Shown: positions 16,233 to 24,102 of the stretch, piece by piece | How positions within the stretch are numbered: the stretch's first letter is position 1 | Layout of the letters: each line of letters opens with the position of its first letter | Notes under the pieces: model-generated | The model's input: the letters and a program-made list of their open reading frames with translations, nothing else | What the model was told of the DNA's origin: nothing | Database searches by the model: none | Assembly (NCBI GenBank): GCA_028281105.1 | Contig: JANQKQ010000052.1 | Location: forward strand, 98,522-162,521 | Length of the DNA: 64,000 nucleotides | Direction: 5' to 3' | Source: Rhizobiaceae bacterium | GTDB taxonomy: Bacteria > Pseudomonadota > Alphaproteobacteria > Rhizobiales > Rhizobiaceae | Position numbers and translations under genes: made by a program

Positions 16233-17993
16233 TCAAACCGGCCGGTCGCCCTTGGTGACCTTGAGCGTACGGCTGTCGACGCCCGGCAACATCTTGGCGG
16301 GATCGCGTGTGACCACCACATCGATCACCGACGGGCGGGAGCGCTCATCGTTGGCGGCACGGATGGCAGGGGCCAGCTGCTCGGGGTCCTCGACGCGAAT
16401 GCCGTGGCAGCCGAAGTCGCGCGCGATCGCCGCATAGTCCATCTCGATCAGGTCGGCCGACTGGTAGCCGTCATACATGGCGTGCTGCAGCGCCTTGATA
16501 TAGCCGGACGCGGCATTGTTGACGATCATCAACGTGAACGGCGTTCCCGCGCGACGCGCAGTCTCCAGTTCACCGATCACCATGTTGAAGCCGCCATCGC
16601 CGGTGATGGCGACGACCGGCTGGTCCGGCACCGCCAACTGCGCCCCCATGGCCCCAGGCAAGCCATAGCCGATCGAGGCAAAGCCGCGATCGGCCAGGAA
16701 ATGCCGCCCGGCGACCTTGGTGTCGTAAAGAAGACCGCCCCAATGGGCGGCGAAGCCACCGTCGGCCACGAGGACCGATTCCGGCGGCATTTCATTGTTC
16801 AGCTCATTGAGCATTCGACCCATGTTGATGGGAACCTCGGTGGAGTGCAGCCGGTCGGCCGCGCCCTTGCGCCATTTGTCCATGCGAACCGGAACCTCGG
16901 CTACATAGTCCGATCGAGCCGAGCGGGCCTTGGCGCTCTGCTCGTGCAACGCATCGGCCAGGTCCTCCAGGCCACACTTCGCATCGCCGATGAGCGCGCA
17001 ATCGGTTCGCGTCGTGCGGCCAATCTCCTCGGGCAGAACGTCGAGATGAATGAGCGGCACGTTTGTGCCGAACAGTTGAAAGCGCTTCGTGGCGATCTCG
17101 CCGAGCTTGCAGCCAACCACGATCAGGCAGTCCGATGTTTCGATGAGATCGTTGGCGATGCGCGAGTAGCGGCCGAACAACCCCGCCGAAAGCCGGTGCG
17201 TGCAGGCGATGGCGCCCTTGCCCGAGAGCGTGTGCGCGACCGGAATCCCCTGTTCCTCGGCAAAGGCCATAAGAGAGTCATAGGCTCGCGACAGATGGAT
17301 GCCGCCGCCGACCAGCAGCAGCGGCCGCTTCGATCTGGCGATATGCGCGGCGGCCCGTTCCACATCGCTCGCCGCCGGGCGTGAGCGATAAGCGGGATAA
17401 CGGGTAGTCGACGGGTCGATCCAAAGATCGTCCAGCGGAAAGTCCATCACATCGTGCGCCACGTCCTCGGGCACGTCGACCACTACCGGGCCGGGGCGCC
17501 CACAGGTGGCCACCGCAAATGCCCGGCGAACCAGTTCCGGCACCCTGTGCGTGCGCTCGATGCGGATGACTTCCTTGACCGCCGGGCGCAGGATGTCGAG
17601 CTGGCGAACTTCCTGGGTCATGTTCTTCCAGGAGTGATCGCGGTGGGTGTCGCCCACAAAGACCACCTGCGGCACGCCCGCATTGAGGCTCTCGACCAGC
17701 GCGGTTGCGAGATTGGTGGCGCCGGGCCCCAGCGTTGCGTCGCACACGCCTGGCCGGCCCGAGACCCGCGCCCAGGCGTCGGTTGCGAAACAGCCGCAGC
17801 GCTCGTCGTTGATCAAATGATGAGTCAGTCCTTTCCGGCGCACCGCCTCGTAGAAGGGCAGCAACTGAAACCCGCCCATGCCGAACATCGGCCCGACGCC
17901 GGCCCGCTCGAGAATTTCGACGATTGCCTCTCCACCGGTAAGCGTCAGGCTTTGCGTTCCCGTAGACGGTGTTCTGGCTGTCACTGCGCTCAT
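16233..17993 (-). CDS. Thiamine diphosphate-dependent enzyme (acetolactate synthase/decarboxylase-like) of the TRAP operon
   Basis: This 586-aa protein has the three-domain layout of ThDP decarboxylases and synthases. The activating glutamate is Glu64 in LINDERCGCFATDAW. The central TPP_enzyme_M domain begins at about residue 205. The C-terminal ThDP-magnesium motif runs from GDGGFNMVIGEL to IVNNAASG at about 463-490. The ATG at 17993 overlaps the aldolase stop by 4 bp. It is the last gene of the seven-gene TRAP operon. It probably decarboxylates or ligates a 2-oxo acid released by the upstream aldolase. The substrate cannot be told from sequence. FAD-binding residues of true acetolactate synthase were not verified. 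Confidence 0.85.
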   Translation of the reverse strand: MSAVTARTPSTGTQSLTLTGGEAIVEILERAGVGPMFGMGGFQLLPFYEAVRRKGLTHHLINDERCGCFATDAWARVSGRPGVCDATLGPGATNLATALVESLNAGVPQVVFVGDTHRDHSWKNMTQEVRQLDILRPAVKEVIRIERTHRVPELVRRAFAVATCGRPGPVVVDVPEDVAHDVMDFPLDDLWIDPSTTRYPAYRSRPAASDVERAAAHIARSKRPLLLVGGGIHLSRAYDSLMAFAEEQGIPVAHTLSGKGAIACTHRLSAGLFGRYSRIANDLIETSDCLIVVGCKLGEIATKRFQLFGTNVPLIHLDVLPEEIGRTTRTDCALIGDAKCGLEDLADALHEQSAKARSARSDYVAEVPVRMDKWRKGAADRLHSTEVPINMGRMLNELNNEMPPESVLVADGGFAAHWGGLLYDTKVAGRHFLADRGFASIGYGLPGAMGAQLAVPDQPVVAITGDGGFNMVIGELETARRAGTPFTLMIVNNAASGYIKALQHAMYDGYQSADLIEMDYAAIARDFGCHGIRVEDPEQLAPAIRAANDERSRPSVIDVVVTRDPAKMLPGVDSRTLKVTKGDRPV

Positions 17994-18754
17994 GGTTGTT
18001 TTCCTGCATTGCTTGTCGTGTGATCTGTTGCGTCCCCGCTTGCCAAATGTGCCGCCTGCCGATCGCGCATGGCCACAAAGTGCGATGCGCCGAGCTTCAG
18101 GAAATCGTTGCAGTGCAGGTACAAGAAGTTGGCGCCCAAGGCGGCCGCGCGTTCGAACGTTGTCGCGTCCACCAGTAGACCGAGCGACCGGCCGGCCGCG
18201 GTGATGCGCGCGCTGACGTCGGCAATCACCGCGGCAACGTCCGGGTGGGCATGGTCGCCGCCATGGCCCATGCTTTTGGCCAGGTCCACGGGGCCGATGA
18301 ACAGGCAGTGGACGCCGGAGACCATGAGGATCTGGTCGAGCTCGGCAACCGCCCGGGCCGATTCGATCTGAACGACGATCGCCTTGTCGCCATGGTCGCG
18401 CGGCAAGCAGTATCGCACCGTCTCGACAACGTCGGCGACCTGTTCGGCGGTATCGAGCCGGGGCATGACGATGCCGTCGACGCCCCGAAACAGGGTGCGC
18501 TCGATCACATGCGGTTGCGGCGACGCGATGCGCACGACAGCGGGCTTGCCGGCGATATGTGCCGCACGTGCCAAGTCGGGTATCGTCTGGAAATCCGTGT
18601 CGCCCTGCTCGCAATCGATGAAGACGATGTCGGCGCCAATGCGTGCCAGCGTCTCGGCCAATGAGGGGTTGGAATAGTCGATGTTGACCGCCAGCATCGG
18701 CCTGCGTGCCTGCAGATCGCGGACCAGCCGTCGCCCAAAGCTCAAATCCGTCAC
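17990..18754 (-). CDS. HpcH/HpaI aldolase family protein
   Basis: This 254-aa class II (metal-dependent) aldolase is of the type that cleaves 2-oxo-4-hydroxy acids to pyruvate and an aldehyde. Family marks are the FIDCEQGDTDFQTI motif, the KPAVVRIASP strand, the metal-site glutamate in VQIESARAV, and IGPVDLAKSMG. The GTG start at 18754 overlaps the SDR stop (GTGA) and the stop overlaps the ThDP gene (ATGA), so translation is coupled on both sides. HpaI-type enzymes usually act after a sugar-acid or aromatic dehydratase/hydratase. No dehydratase gene is present here. Confidence 0.88.
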   Translation of the reverse strand: MTDLSFGRRLVRDLQARRPMLAVNIDYSNPSLAETLARIGADIVFIDCEQGDTDFQTIPDLARAAHIAGKPAVVRIASPQPHVIERTLFRGVDGIVMPRLDTAEQVADVVETVRYCLPRDHGDKAIVVQIESARAVAELDQILMVSGVHCLFIGPVDLAKSMGHGGDHAHPDVAAVIADVSARITAAGRSLGLLVDATTFERAAALGANFLYLHCNDFLKLGASHFVAMRDRQAAHLASGDATDHTTSNAGKQP

Positions 18755-19467
18755 AGGTCGGCCGCTCCCACCGACAGACCGCCGCAGACATAGAGGGTCT
18801 GGCCGTTGATGAAGCCCGCCTCGGGCGCGACGAAGAACGCGACCGCACGGGCGACGTCTGCGGGCGTGCCGATCCTGCCGACGGGGATGGCGGCGATCAT
18901 CTTATCGCGCCGGTCGGTGCCGTTCGGGTTCATGGAGTCGAACAGATCCGTCGAGATCGGCCCCGGCGCGACGCAGTTGACGGTAATGCCGTGCCGGGCC
19001 AGTTCCAGCGCCCACACGCGCGTCATCGAGATCAATCCGCCCTTGGAGGCCGCATAGGCGGTTCTGAGCTCACGCCCCAGCGCCGAACGGCTCGAGATGT
19101 TGACGATGCGGCCGTGGCCGCGGCGCTTCATCGCCGGAAGCAGATGCCGCGCGCATCGCGCGGCGGCGACAAGATTGAGATCAAAAGTCGCCTTGAGCAG
19201 TTCGGAAGTTGTCTCATCCAGGCCGGCCGTTCTTGCGAAGCCGGCATTGTTGATCAGCGCCGCGATCTCGTAGCGATCCGAAAGCTCGATCAGGCATTGC
19301 TCGAGCGCGCGCTCATCAACCAGATCGAGTGTGACGGTCTCCAGCTTCGACGAATCGCAGGGCGCCTTATCTAGATTGACGACGTGAAACCCCGACGCAG
19401 CCAGGTGCTCGCCTGTTACCCTGCCGATGCCCGAACTGGCGCCGGTGATTACCGCCGTCTGTGTCAT
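18751..19467 (-). CDS. SDR family NAD(P)-dependent oxidoreductase (TRAP operon)
   Basis: This 238-aa classical short-chain dehydrogenase has the cofactor motif TGASSGIGR near the N terminus, NNAGFARTAG, the catalytic Ser in NISSRSALG, and Tyr-x3-Lys in YAASKGGLISMT, then NCVAPGPI. The ATG at 19467 has GGAGCAGGCAG just upstream. A longer open frame extends 53 codons upstream but only mirrors the lactonase gene. In this operon it probably oxidises a sugar or hydroxy-acid to a lactone or ketone, next to the SMP-30 lactonase. The direction and substrate are inferred. Confidence 0.9.
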   Translation of the reverse strand: MTQTAVITGASSGIGRVTGEHLAASGFHVVNLDKAPCDSSKLETVTLDLVDERALEQCLIELSDRYEIAALINNAGFARTAGLDETTSELLKATFDLNLVAAARCARHLLPAMKRRGHGRIVNISSRSALGRELRTAYAASKGGLISMTRVWALELARHGITVNCVAPGPISTDLFDSMNPNGTDRRDKMIAAIPVGRIGTPADVARAVAFFVAPEAGFINGQTLYVCGGLSVGAADL

Positions 19468-19480
19468 CTGCCTGCTCCGT

Positions 19481-20383
19481 TCATGCCGACGCCGCCATCG
19501 GCACGAAGCGTAAGATGCAAGCACGCATGGACTCGGTGACGAAGAAGTCGCCATTGGAAGGATGTCGGGCAAGGTTGGTGACGTAAGCGTGGCCGTCCAG
19601 CGCACATAGGGCCGCAGGTTCACCATCGGCAGCGAACTCCCACACGCCGCGACCGGGGTGCACGACGATCAGCCCGCCCGTCTCGGCGTTCCAGGCCAGG
19701 CCGTCCGGACCGATGCCGCCGCTTAATTGGACGAACAGGCCGGCCTTGCGCACCTGGCCACGGTCGTCCAGGGGCAGTCGCCAGACGGCGTTGGCCCGAG
19801 TGACCGCCAGATAGAGCGTTCGGCCCTCCGGCGAAAACACGAGACCGTTGGGGCTTGCGATCCCTGCGGCCACCAGCTCCAGCTTGCCGTCACGGGTTAA
19901 GCGGAACACGCGGCCAAAGGGATCGAGCAGATCGGAAAGCCCCTGATCGGTGAAGTAGACGTCACCGTCAGGCGCGATCGTAAGATCGTTGAGGCCGTGA
20001 AACGGGCGAGATTCAAAACTGTCACACAAGACTGTACGAGCGCCGGTGGATGGATCGACCTCGATCAGGCCGAGCCGGTGATCGGCGACGAGGAGTCGTT
20101 GCGCATCCAACAACTTCATGCCGTTTGGCCAGCCTTCATATTCGGCTACGAGCGACCAGTCGCCGTCCGGCGAGATGGCAAAGATGCGCCCGAAGGGGAT
20201 GTCGGTCACATACAGCGTTCCATCCGGCCCAAACACCGGACCTTCCAGAAACGCATCCAGCGTGGCGCCTTGAAGGTTAAGTTCCGCCCATTCGCTGGTC
20301 GCGGCTTTGCGAAACGTATCGGGAAGCGAGAAGGCGATTTCAAGCGTTCGCCGCTGTGGCGGATCAAATGGCATGACGCTCAC
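19481..20383 (-). CDS. SMP-30/gluconolactonase family lactonase
   Basis: This 300-aa six-bladed beta-propeller hydrolase has the family motifs EGPVFGPDGTLYVTDIPFGR, PFHGLNDLTIAPDGDVYFTD (metal-site Asn and Asp), ASPNGLVFSPEGRTLYLAVT and GGIGPDGLAWNAETGGL. Members hydrolyse sugar lactones. The GTG at 20383 overlaps the dctM stop (GTGA); an ATG three codons downstream is also possible. Its place between the TRAP transporter and a dehydrogenase suggests hydrolysis of the lactone made from, or imported as, the operon's substrate. Confidence 0.9.
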   Translation of the reverse strand: MSVMPFDPPQRRTLEIAFSLPDTFRKAATSEWAELNLQGATLDAFLEGPVFGPDGTLYVTDIPFGRIFAISPDGDWSLVAEYEGWPNGMKLLDAQRLLVADHRLGLIEVDPSTGARTVLCDSFESRPFHGLNDLTIAPDGDVYFTDQGLSDLLDPFGRVFRLTRDGKLELVAAGIASPNGLVFSPEGRTLYLAVTRANAVWRLPLDDRGQVRKAGLFVQLSGGIGPDGLAWNAETGGLIVVHPGRGVWEFAADGEPAALCALDGHAYVTNLARHPSNGDFFVTESMRACILRFVPMAASA

Positions 20384-21660
20384 ACGAACCCGGGGAGCCA
20401 GAGCGCAAGGTGGGGGAAAGCCAGTAGCAATCCCACCATCACCAGCAGAATGGCGAAATAGGGCAACGCGCCGGCCACCACATCGACATAGTCGGCGTCA
20501 TTGACGCTCTGAATGACGAACAGGTTGAGCCCGAAGGGCGGCGTAACCTGTCCGATTTCGATCAGGATCACCAAAAACACGCCGAACCAGACCGGATCGA
20601 TGCCATAGATGGCGAAGGCCGGCATCAGCAGCGGCACGGTGATCACCATCATGGCGATGCTCTCGATGAACAGGCCGAGCACGATGTAGATGGCGGCGAT
20701 GGCCAGAAGAAACGCCAGGCGCGACAGCTCGAGAGAGACGACGAAATCCGTCAGCGCCCCGCTCGCACCCGATATCGCCATCGCAAACGAGAACAGGAAG
20801 GCGGCGATGACGATGAACAGGATCGTCGCGCTTGTCCGCGTCGTCCGATGCAATGCCCGGCGCATCTTCTCCACGCTGAATTCACCGAGCGCCATGGCGA
20901 TCGCGAAGGCGACGATGCAGCCGACCGCGGCCGCTTCCGTCGGTGTGGCGACCCCCAGATAGAGCGAGCCGAGAACCAGGGCGATCAGCGCGACAACCGG
21001 CAACACATCGGTCAGCACCGATCCGCCCGATCGGTCCGTATCCGAGGCAGTCGCTGAGGCATGGACATATCCGCGCCCGAAAACCGCGATGTAGAGACAA
21101 AACAGACCAACCAGACACAGGCCCGGTATGAGGCCTGCCGCAAAAAGCTTGACGATGGAGCTCTCGGTGAACGTTCCGTAGATGATGAGCGCGATGGACG
21201 GGGGTATGAGGATGCCCAGCGTTCCGCCCGCCGCCAGCGATCCGTAGGCCATGCGCATGGGATAGGAACGCTGCTTCAACTCCGGCACGGCGACCGTGCC
21301 GATGGCGGCGGCGGTCGCCACGCTCGATCCGGAAATCGCCGAGAACAACGCACAGCCGAGAATGTTGGTTTGCAACAGCCCACCTGGCAGCACGCGGGTA
21401 ATCTGCGCCAGTCCGCGATAGAGCCGGGCGGCCAAGCCCGTTTGCAACAGGATCTCGGCCATCAGGATGAACAGGGGGATGGCGGTCAGCGTAAAGCTGT
21501 TCGACGAGCTCCAGGTGACAAGGCCGACCGCGTTGAGGCCACTGGCACCCTTGGTGGCCAGGATCAGGGCGATCGCCGTGCCCGCGATGACAAAAGGGAT
21601 CCAAAGGCCGAACGCCAGCAGACCGACGGCGCAAACCGCGATCAGCGCAAACTCGATCAT
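20380..21660 (-). CDS. dctM: TRAP transporter large permease, DctM type
   Basis: This 426-aa protein with about 12 membrane segments has the DctM signature ALFSAISGSSVATAAAIGTV and the helix-pair loop GGTLGILIPPSIALIIYG. The C-terminal half repeats the topology, with GQVTPPFGLNLFVIQSV. It is the sodium-driven translocation subunit of a tripartite periplasmic transporter. The ATG at 21660 gives the normal family length. It starts 1 bp after the DctQ stop, in the usual dctPQM order. Confidence 0.95.
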   Translation of the reverse strand: MIEFALIAVCAVGLLAFGLWIPFVIAGTAIALILATKGASGLNAVGLVTWSSSNSFTLTAIPLFILMAEILLQTGLAARLYRGLAQITRVLPGGLLQTNILGCALFSAISGSSVATAAAIGTVAVPELKQRSYPMRMAYGSLAAGGTLGILIPPSIALIIYGTFTESSIVKLFAAGLIPGLCLVGLFCLYIAVFGRGYVHASATASDTDRSGGSVLTDVLPVVALIALVLGSLYLGVATPTEAAAVGCIVAFAIAMALGEFSVEKMRRALHRTTRTSATILFIVIAAFLFSFAMAISGASGALTDFVVSLELSRLAFLLAIAAIYIVLGLFIESIAMMVITVPLLMPAFAIYGIDPVWFGVFLVILIEIGQVTPPFGLNLFVIQSVNDADYVDVVAGALPYFAILLVMVGLLLAFPHLALWLPGFV

Positions 21661-21661
21661 G

Positions 21662-22174
21662 TCAGTCTTGCCCCATCCGTTGGGCAAGTCCAACCAGACC
21701 GACGAAGACGGCAATCAGCAGCGTGGCCAGGCCGAAAGCCATCGCCGTTTGCGGCAGATAGTTCGGCGTGGCCAGGTAGGTGTCGGCGCGCATGCCGGCC
21801 TTGTAGCTGTTGAGCGCCAGCTTGATGACAAACCACAGATAGACGCAAGTGACGGCGACAGCGGTCAAGTGAAACGCAAAGTCAGCCATTCGCCTTAGCC
21901 GCGCCGAAAGGCGGACATAGACAACATCAATGCGCAGAAACCGGCCCTCATCGAACGCGCCGGGCAAGGAGAGAAAGATCAGGGCAACGAGGCCGAGCGA
22001 GGCGACCTCCTCGGCGATCTGCGTTGAAAAGCCGAGCACGTAGCGACAACCGACATCGATGCCGATCACGCCCGTCATGACGATGAGGATCAGATGGCAG
22101 CAACCGTTCGATACAAGGAGCAGGCCCTGATAGGCCCGCTCCAAGGTTCCGGGAGGATGCTCCGGCTTGGACAT
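21662..22174 (-). CDS. dctQ: TRAP transporter small permease, DctQ type
   Basis: This 170-aa protein has four hydrophobic segments, including LILIVMTGVIGIDVGCRYVL and VASLGLVALIFLSLPGAF, and the DctQ family pattern RFLRIDVVYVRLSARLRR between helices 2 and 3. It is the scaffold subunit that pairs with DctM. The ATG has GGGAGGATG upstream. It lies 3 bp after dctP and 1 bp before dctM, so all three are translated as one unit. Confidence 0.92.
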   Translation of the reverse strand: MSKPEHPPGTLERAYQGLLLVSNGCCHLILIVMTGVIGIDVGCRYVLGFSTQIAEEVASLGLVALIFLSLPGAFDEGRFLRIDVVYVRLSARLRRMADFAFHLTAVAVTCVYLWFVIKLALNSYKAGMRADTYLATPNYLPQTAMAFGLATLLIAVFVGLVGLAQRMGQD

Positions 22175-22177
22175 TAG

Positions 22178-23161
22178 TCAGTTTTCCATCGACCGCAGGA
22201 CGGCGTCCAGAGCGGCCTTTGTCCGGTCGTTCTTGTCGGCGACCCACTGCGACCAGAAGGGCTTCATCGCCGCGGCGGCGCTGGCGATCGCCTCGTCGGT
22301 GGGCTCGAAGACCCCGATGCCGCCGGCCTGAAGTTCAGCCGTCACGGTCGCCTCGTTCGCCATATTCTCCTCGGTCGCCTGAGTGGCGTATTTGGCCGCC
22401 AGTTCGCGCAGCAATGCCTGGTTTTCAGGCGACAGGGCGTCGAACGCATCTTTGTTGACGATGATTGCGCTGTTGAAGAAGTTCGGACCCAGTCGGTAAG
22501 TCGACGTCAACTGGTCTTTCCACAGGCGCCCGCCGCCGACCGAGGCGGTGAAGACGCCTTCCACCACGCCCGTCTGCAAGGCCGTCGGCACTTCGGCGCC
22601 GCCGATCGTGACCGGGGAACCACCAAATGCGGTGACGAACGCGCCCTGCTCCGGCGATGAAACGCGCATCTTGCGCCCCTTAAGGTCGTCGAGCGAGGCG
22701 ATGTCGAACGTACCCCAACTCACCTGCAGGGGGTAAAGATATTGCGCAAGCAGGACGACGTTCTTTTCTTCGAACGCTTCCTCGAGAGCCGGCGTGACGA
22801 TTTCCAGCGCCGCTTCGAATTCCTCCCTGGTGCTGAACAGCATAGGCAAGCGCAAAATGCCGCCCTCCTCAATGGAGCCCAGGAAGAAACCGTCGGCGGA
22901 CAGCTGTACGACGCCCGTGCCCACCGACTGGGTGATGTCCGCCGCCTTGATGCCGAGCGAGCCGGCCAGGTTGATCTGAAGATCGACCGCGCCATTCGAC
23001 CGTTCGGAAAACTCTTCAGCCAGGGCGATCAGGTTCTTCGAACCCGGCAGACTGTCGCTGGCCAGATAGGTGTAGCCGGTCCAGGTTTCGGCAAGCGACA
23101 CCGATGCCGCGCCAGCCAGAATGCCACATGCAAGCGTGGCGGTGCGAAGTGCATTTCTCAT
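22178..23161 (-). CDS. dctP: TRAP transporter substrate-binding protein, DctP type
   Basis: This 327-aa periplasmic binding protein has a Sec signal (MRNALRTATLACGILAGAAS, cleavage about residue 24 after LAE or VSLA). The mature domain carries the TRAP marks LAEEFSERSNGAVDLQ, and the conserved arginine that clamps the substrate carboxylate lies in LKGRKMRVSSPEQ. It therefore binds an organic acid. The ATG at 23161 follows GGGAGGAAGTA. It is the first gene of the minus-strand operon, with the IclR gene divergent across a 169-bp gap containing two inverted repeats. Confidence 0.93.
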   Translation of the reverse strand: MRNALRTATLACGILAGAASVSLAETWTGYTYLASDSLPGSKNLIALAEEFSERSNGAVDLQINLAGSLGIKAADITQSVGTGVVQLSADGFFLGSIEEGGILRLPMLFSTREEFEAALEIVTPALEEAFEEKNVVLLAQYLYPLQVSWGTFDIASLDDLKGRKMRVSSPEQGAFVTAFGGSPVTIGGAEVPTALQTGVVEGVFTASVGGGRLWKDQLTSTYRLGPNFFNSAIIVNKDAFDALSPENQALLRELAAKYATQATEENMANEATVTAELQAGGIGVFEPTDEAIASAAAAMKPFWSQWVADKNDRTKAALDAVLRSMEN

Positions 23162-23224
23162 TACTTCCTCCCTTAGAAGCGGCCCGAACGACCGTGGCAG
23201 AAACCGACCCGTGGCCAGCAATTA

Positions 23225-23265
23225 AGTTCGATTTAATCGAACTATGTTTTGATAAACGAAACATA
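23225..23265. promoter_or_regulatory. Two adjacent inverted repeats between dctP and the IclR gene
   Basis: AGTTCGATT-T-AATCGAACT (23225-23243) is a perfect 9-bp-arm palindrome. It abuts a second imperfect one, TATGTTT-N9-AAACATA (23243-23265). They lie in an AT-rich gap about 65 bp from the divergent dctP start and the IclR start. IclR proteins often bind tandem palindromes of this kind, so this is the likely operator. Confidence 0.6.
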
Positions 23266-23330
23266 ATTGGCATAGAATGGCTTGTCAATGGAGTCCGGCA
23301 ACGCTAGGAAACCGAAAGAGGTTCGATTGA

Positions 23331-24092
23331 ATGGAACAGGCGGCAACCGGAAAGCACCAGAACACGCGGCGCATGACGAATGTCATGGACAGCCTGGCCA
23401 ACCACGCCGGGACCGGGCTTCGGCTGGTCGACCTGGTTCAGGAGACCGGCTTCGGCAAAGGCACCCTGCACAGGATCATGGCCGGTCTCGTCGAGCACCA
23501 GCTCGTCGACCACGATGCGGACACGGGGCGCTACTTCATCGGCATGAAGGTGATGAACTGGGCCGCGGCGGGGCGCAAACGCTTCGGGTTGACCGAGCAG
23601 ATGAAGCCGGTCCTGCAAGCGATCTGCGAACAGACCGAGGATACGGTCTACCTCACGCAACGGCGCGGCGACGAGGTATGGTACATCGACCGGCGCGAGG
23701 GCGCGTATCCACTCAAGGCGCTTCCGGTCGATGTCGGCGCAAAGCGCCCACTGGGCGTGGGCGCGGCGCCGCTGGCCATTCTGGCGTTCGACAAGCCCCA
23801 GGAGATCGACCGGATCATGGGTGAATACGGGAAGGATCGCCTGGCCTTCGGCATCGATAACGAATTGCTCGCGACGCTGGTCGAACGCGCCCAATCCCTC
23901 GGCTACGCGCTGCACGACGGCGAGGTCCTGCCGGAGATGATTGCCATTGGGGTGCCGGTGTGCGGCGATGACGGCCGCCCCTTCGCCGCCGTTTCCGTCG
24001 CCGCCACGCGCGCGCGCATGGGCCGGTCCCGCCAGCGCGAAATCGCCGACATGATGCGCGCCGAGATCGCCAGCTCCTTTGTCTACGCTTGA
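23331..24092 (+). CDS. IclR family transcriptional regulator (TRAP operon)
   Basis: This 253-aa regulator has an N-terminal winged helix (NVMDSLANHAGTGLRLVDLV, then QETGFGKGTLHRIMAGLVEH) and an IclR effector domain with RRGDEVWYIDRREGAYPLKA, KRPLGVGAAPLAIL and the C-terminal AIGVPVCGDDGRPFAAVSVA. The ATG at 23331 has AGAGG 9 bp upstream. It is divergent from the TRAP operon and should respond to that operon's substrate. It converges on the M81 peptidase gene with 10 bp between them. Confidence 0.9.
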   Translation: MEQAATGKHQNTRRMTNVMDSLANHAGTGLRLVDLVQETGFGKGTLHRIMAGLVEHQLVDHDADTGRYFIGMKVMNWAAAGRKRFGLTEQMKPVLQAICEQTEDTVYLTQRRGDEVWYIDRREGAYPLKALPVDVGAKRPLGVGAAPLAILAFDKPQEIDRIMGEYGKDRLAFGIDNELLATLVERAQSLGYALHDGEVLPEMIAIGVPVCGDDGRPFAAVSVAATRARMGRSRQREIADMMRAEIASSFVYA

Positions 24093-24102
24093 GGCGGGCG
24101 CT

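Noticed and set aside
16233..17993. Calling the ThDP enzymes ilvB (acetolactate synthase)
   Set aside because: No ilvN or ilvC lies nearby, the genes are in catabolic operons, and FAD-site residues cannot be confirmed by eye. The same applies to 32057-33781 and 38437-40122.
17994..18848. An apparent 285-residue N-terminal extension of the TRAP-operon ThDP enzyme
   Set aside because: The extension is the aldolase gene read in another frame. The ThDP fold starts at the ATG at 17993, which overlaps the aldolase stop.
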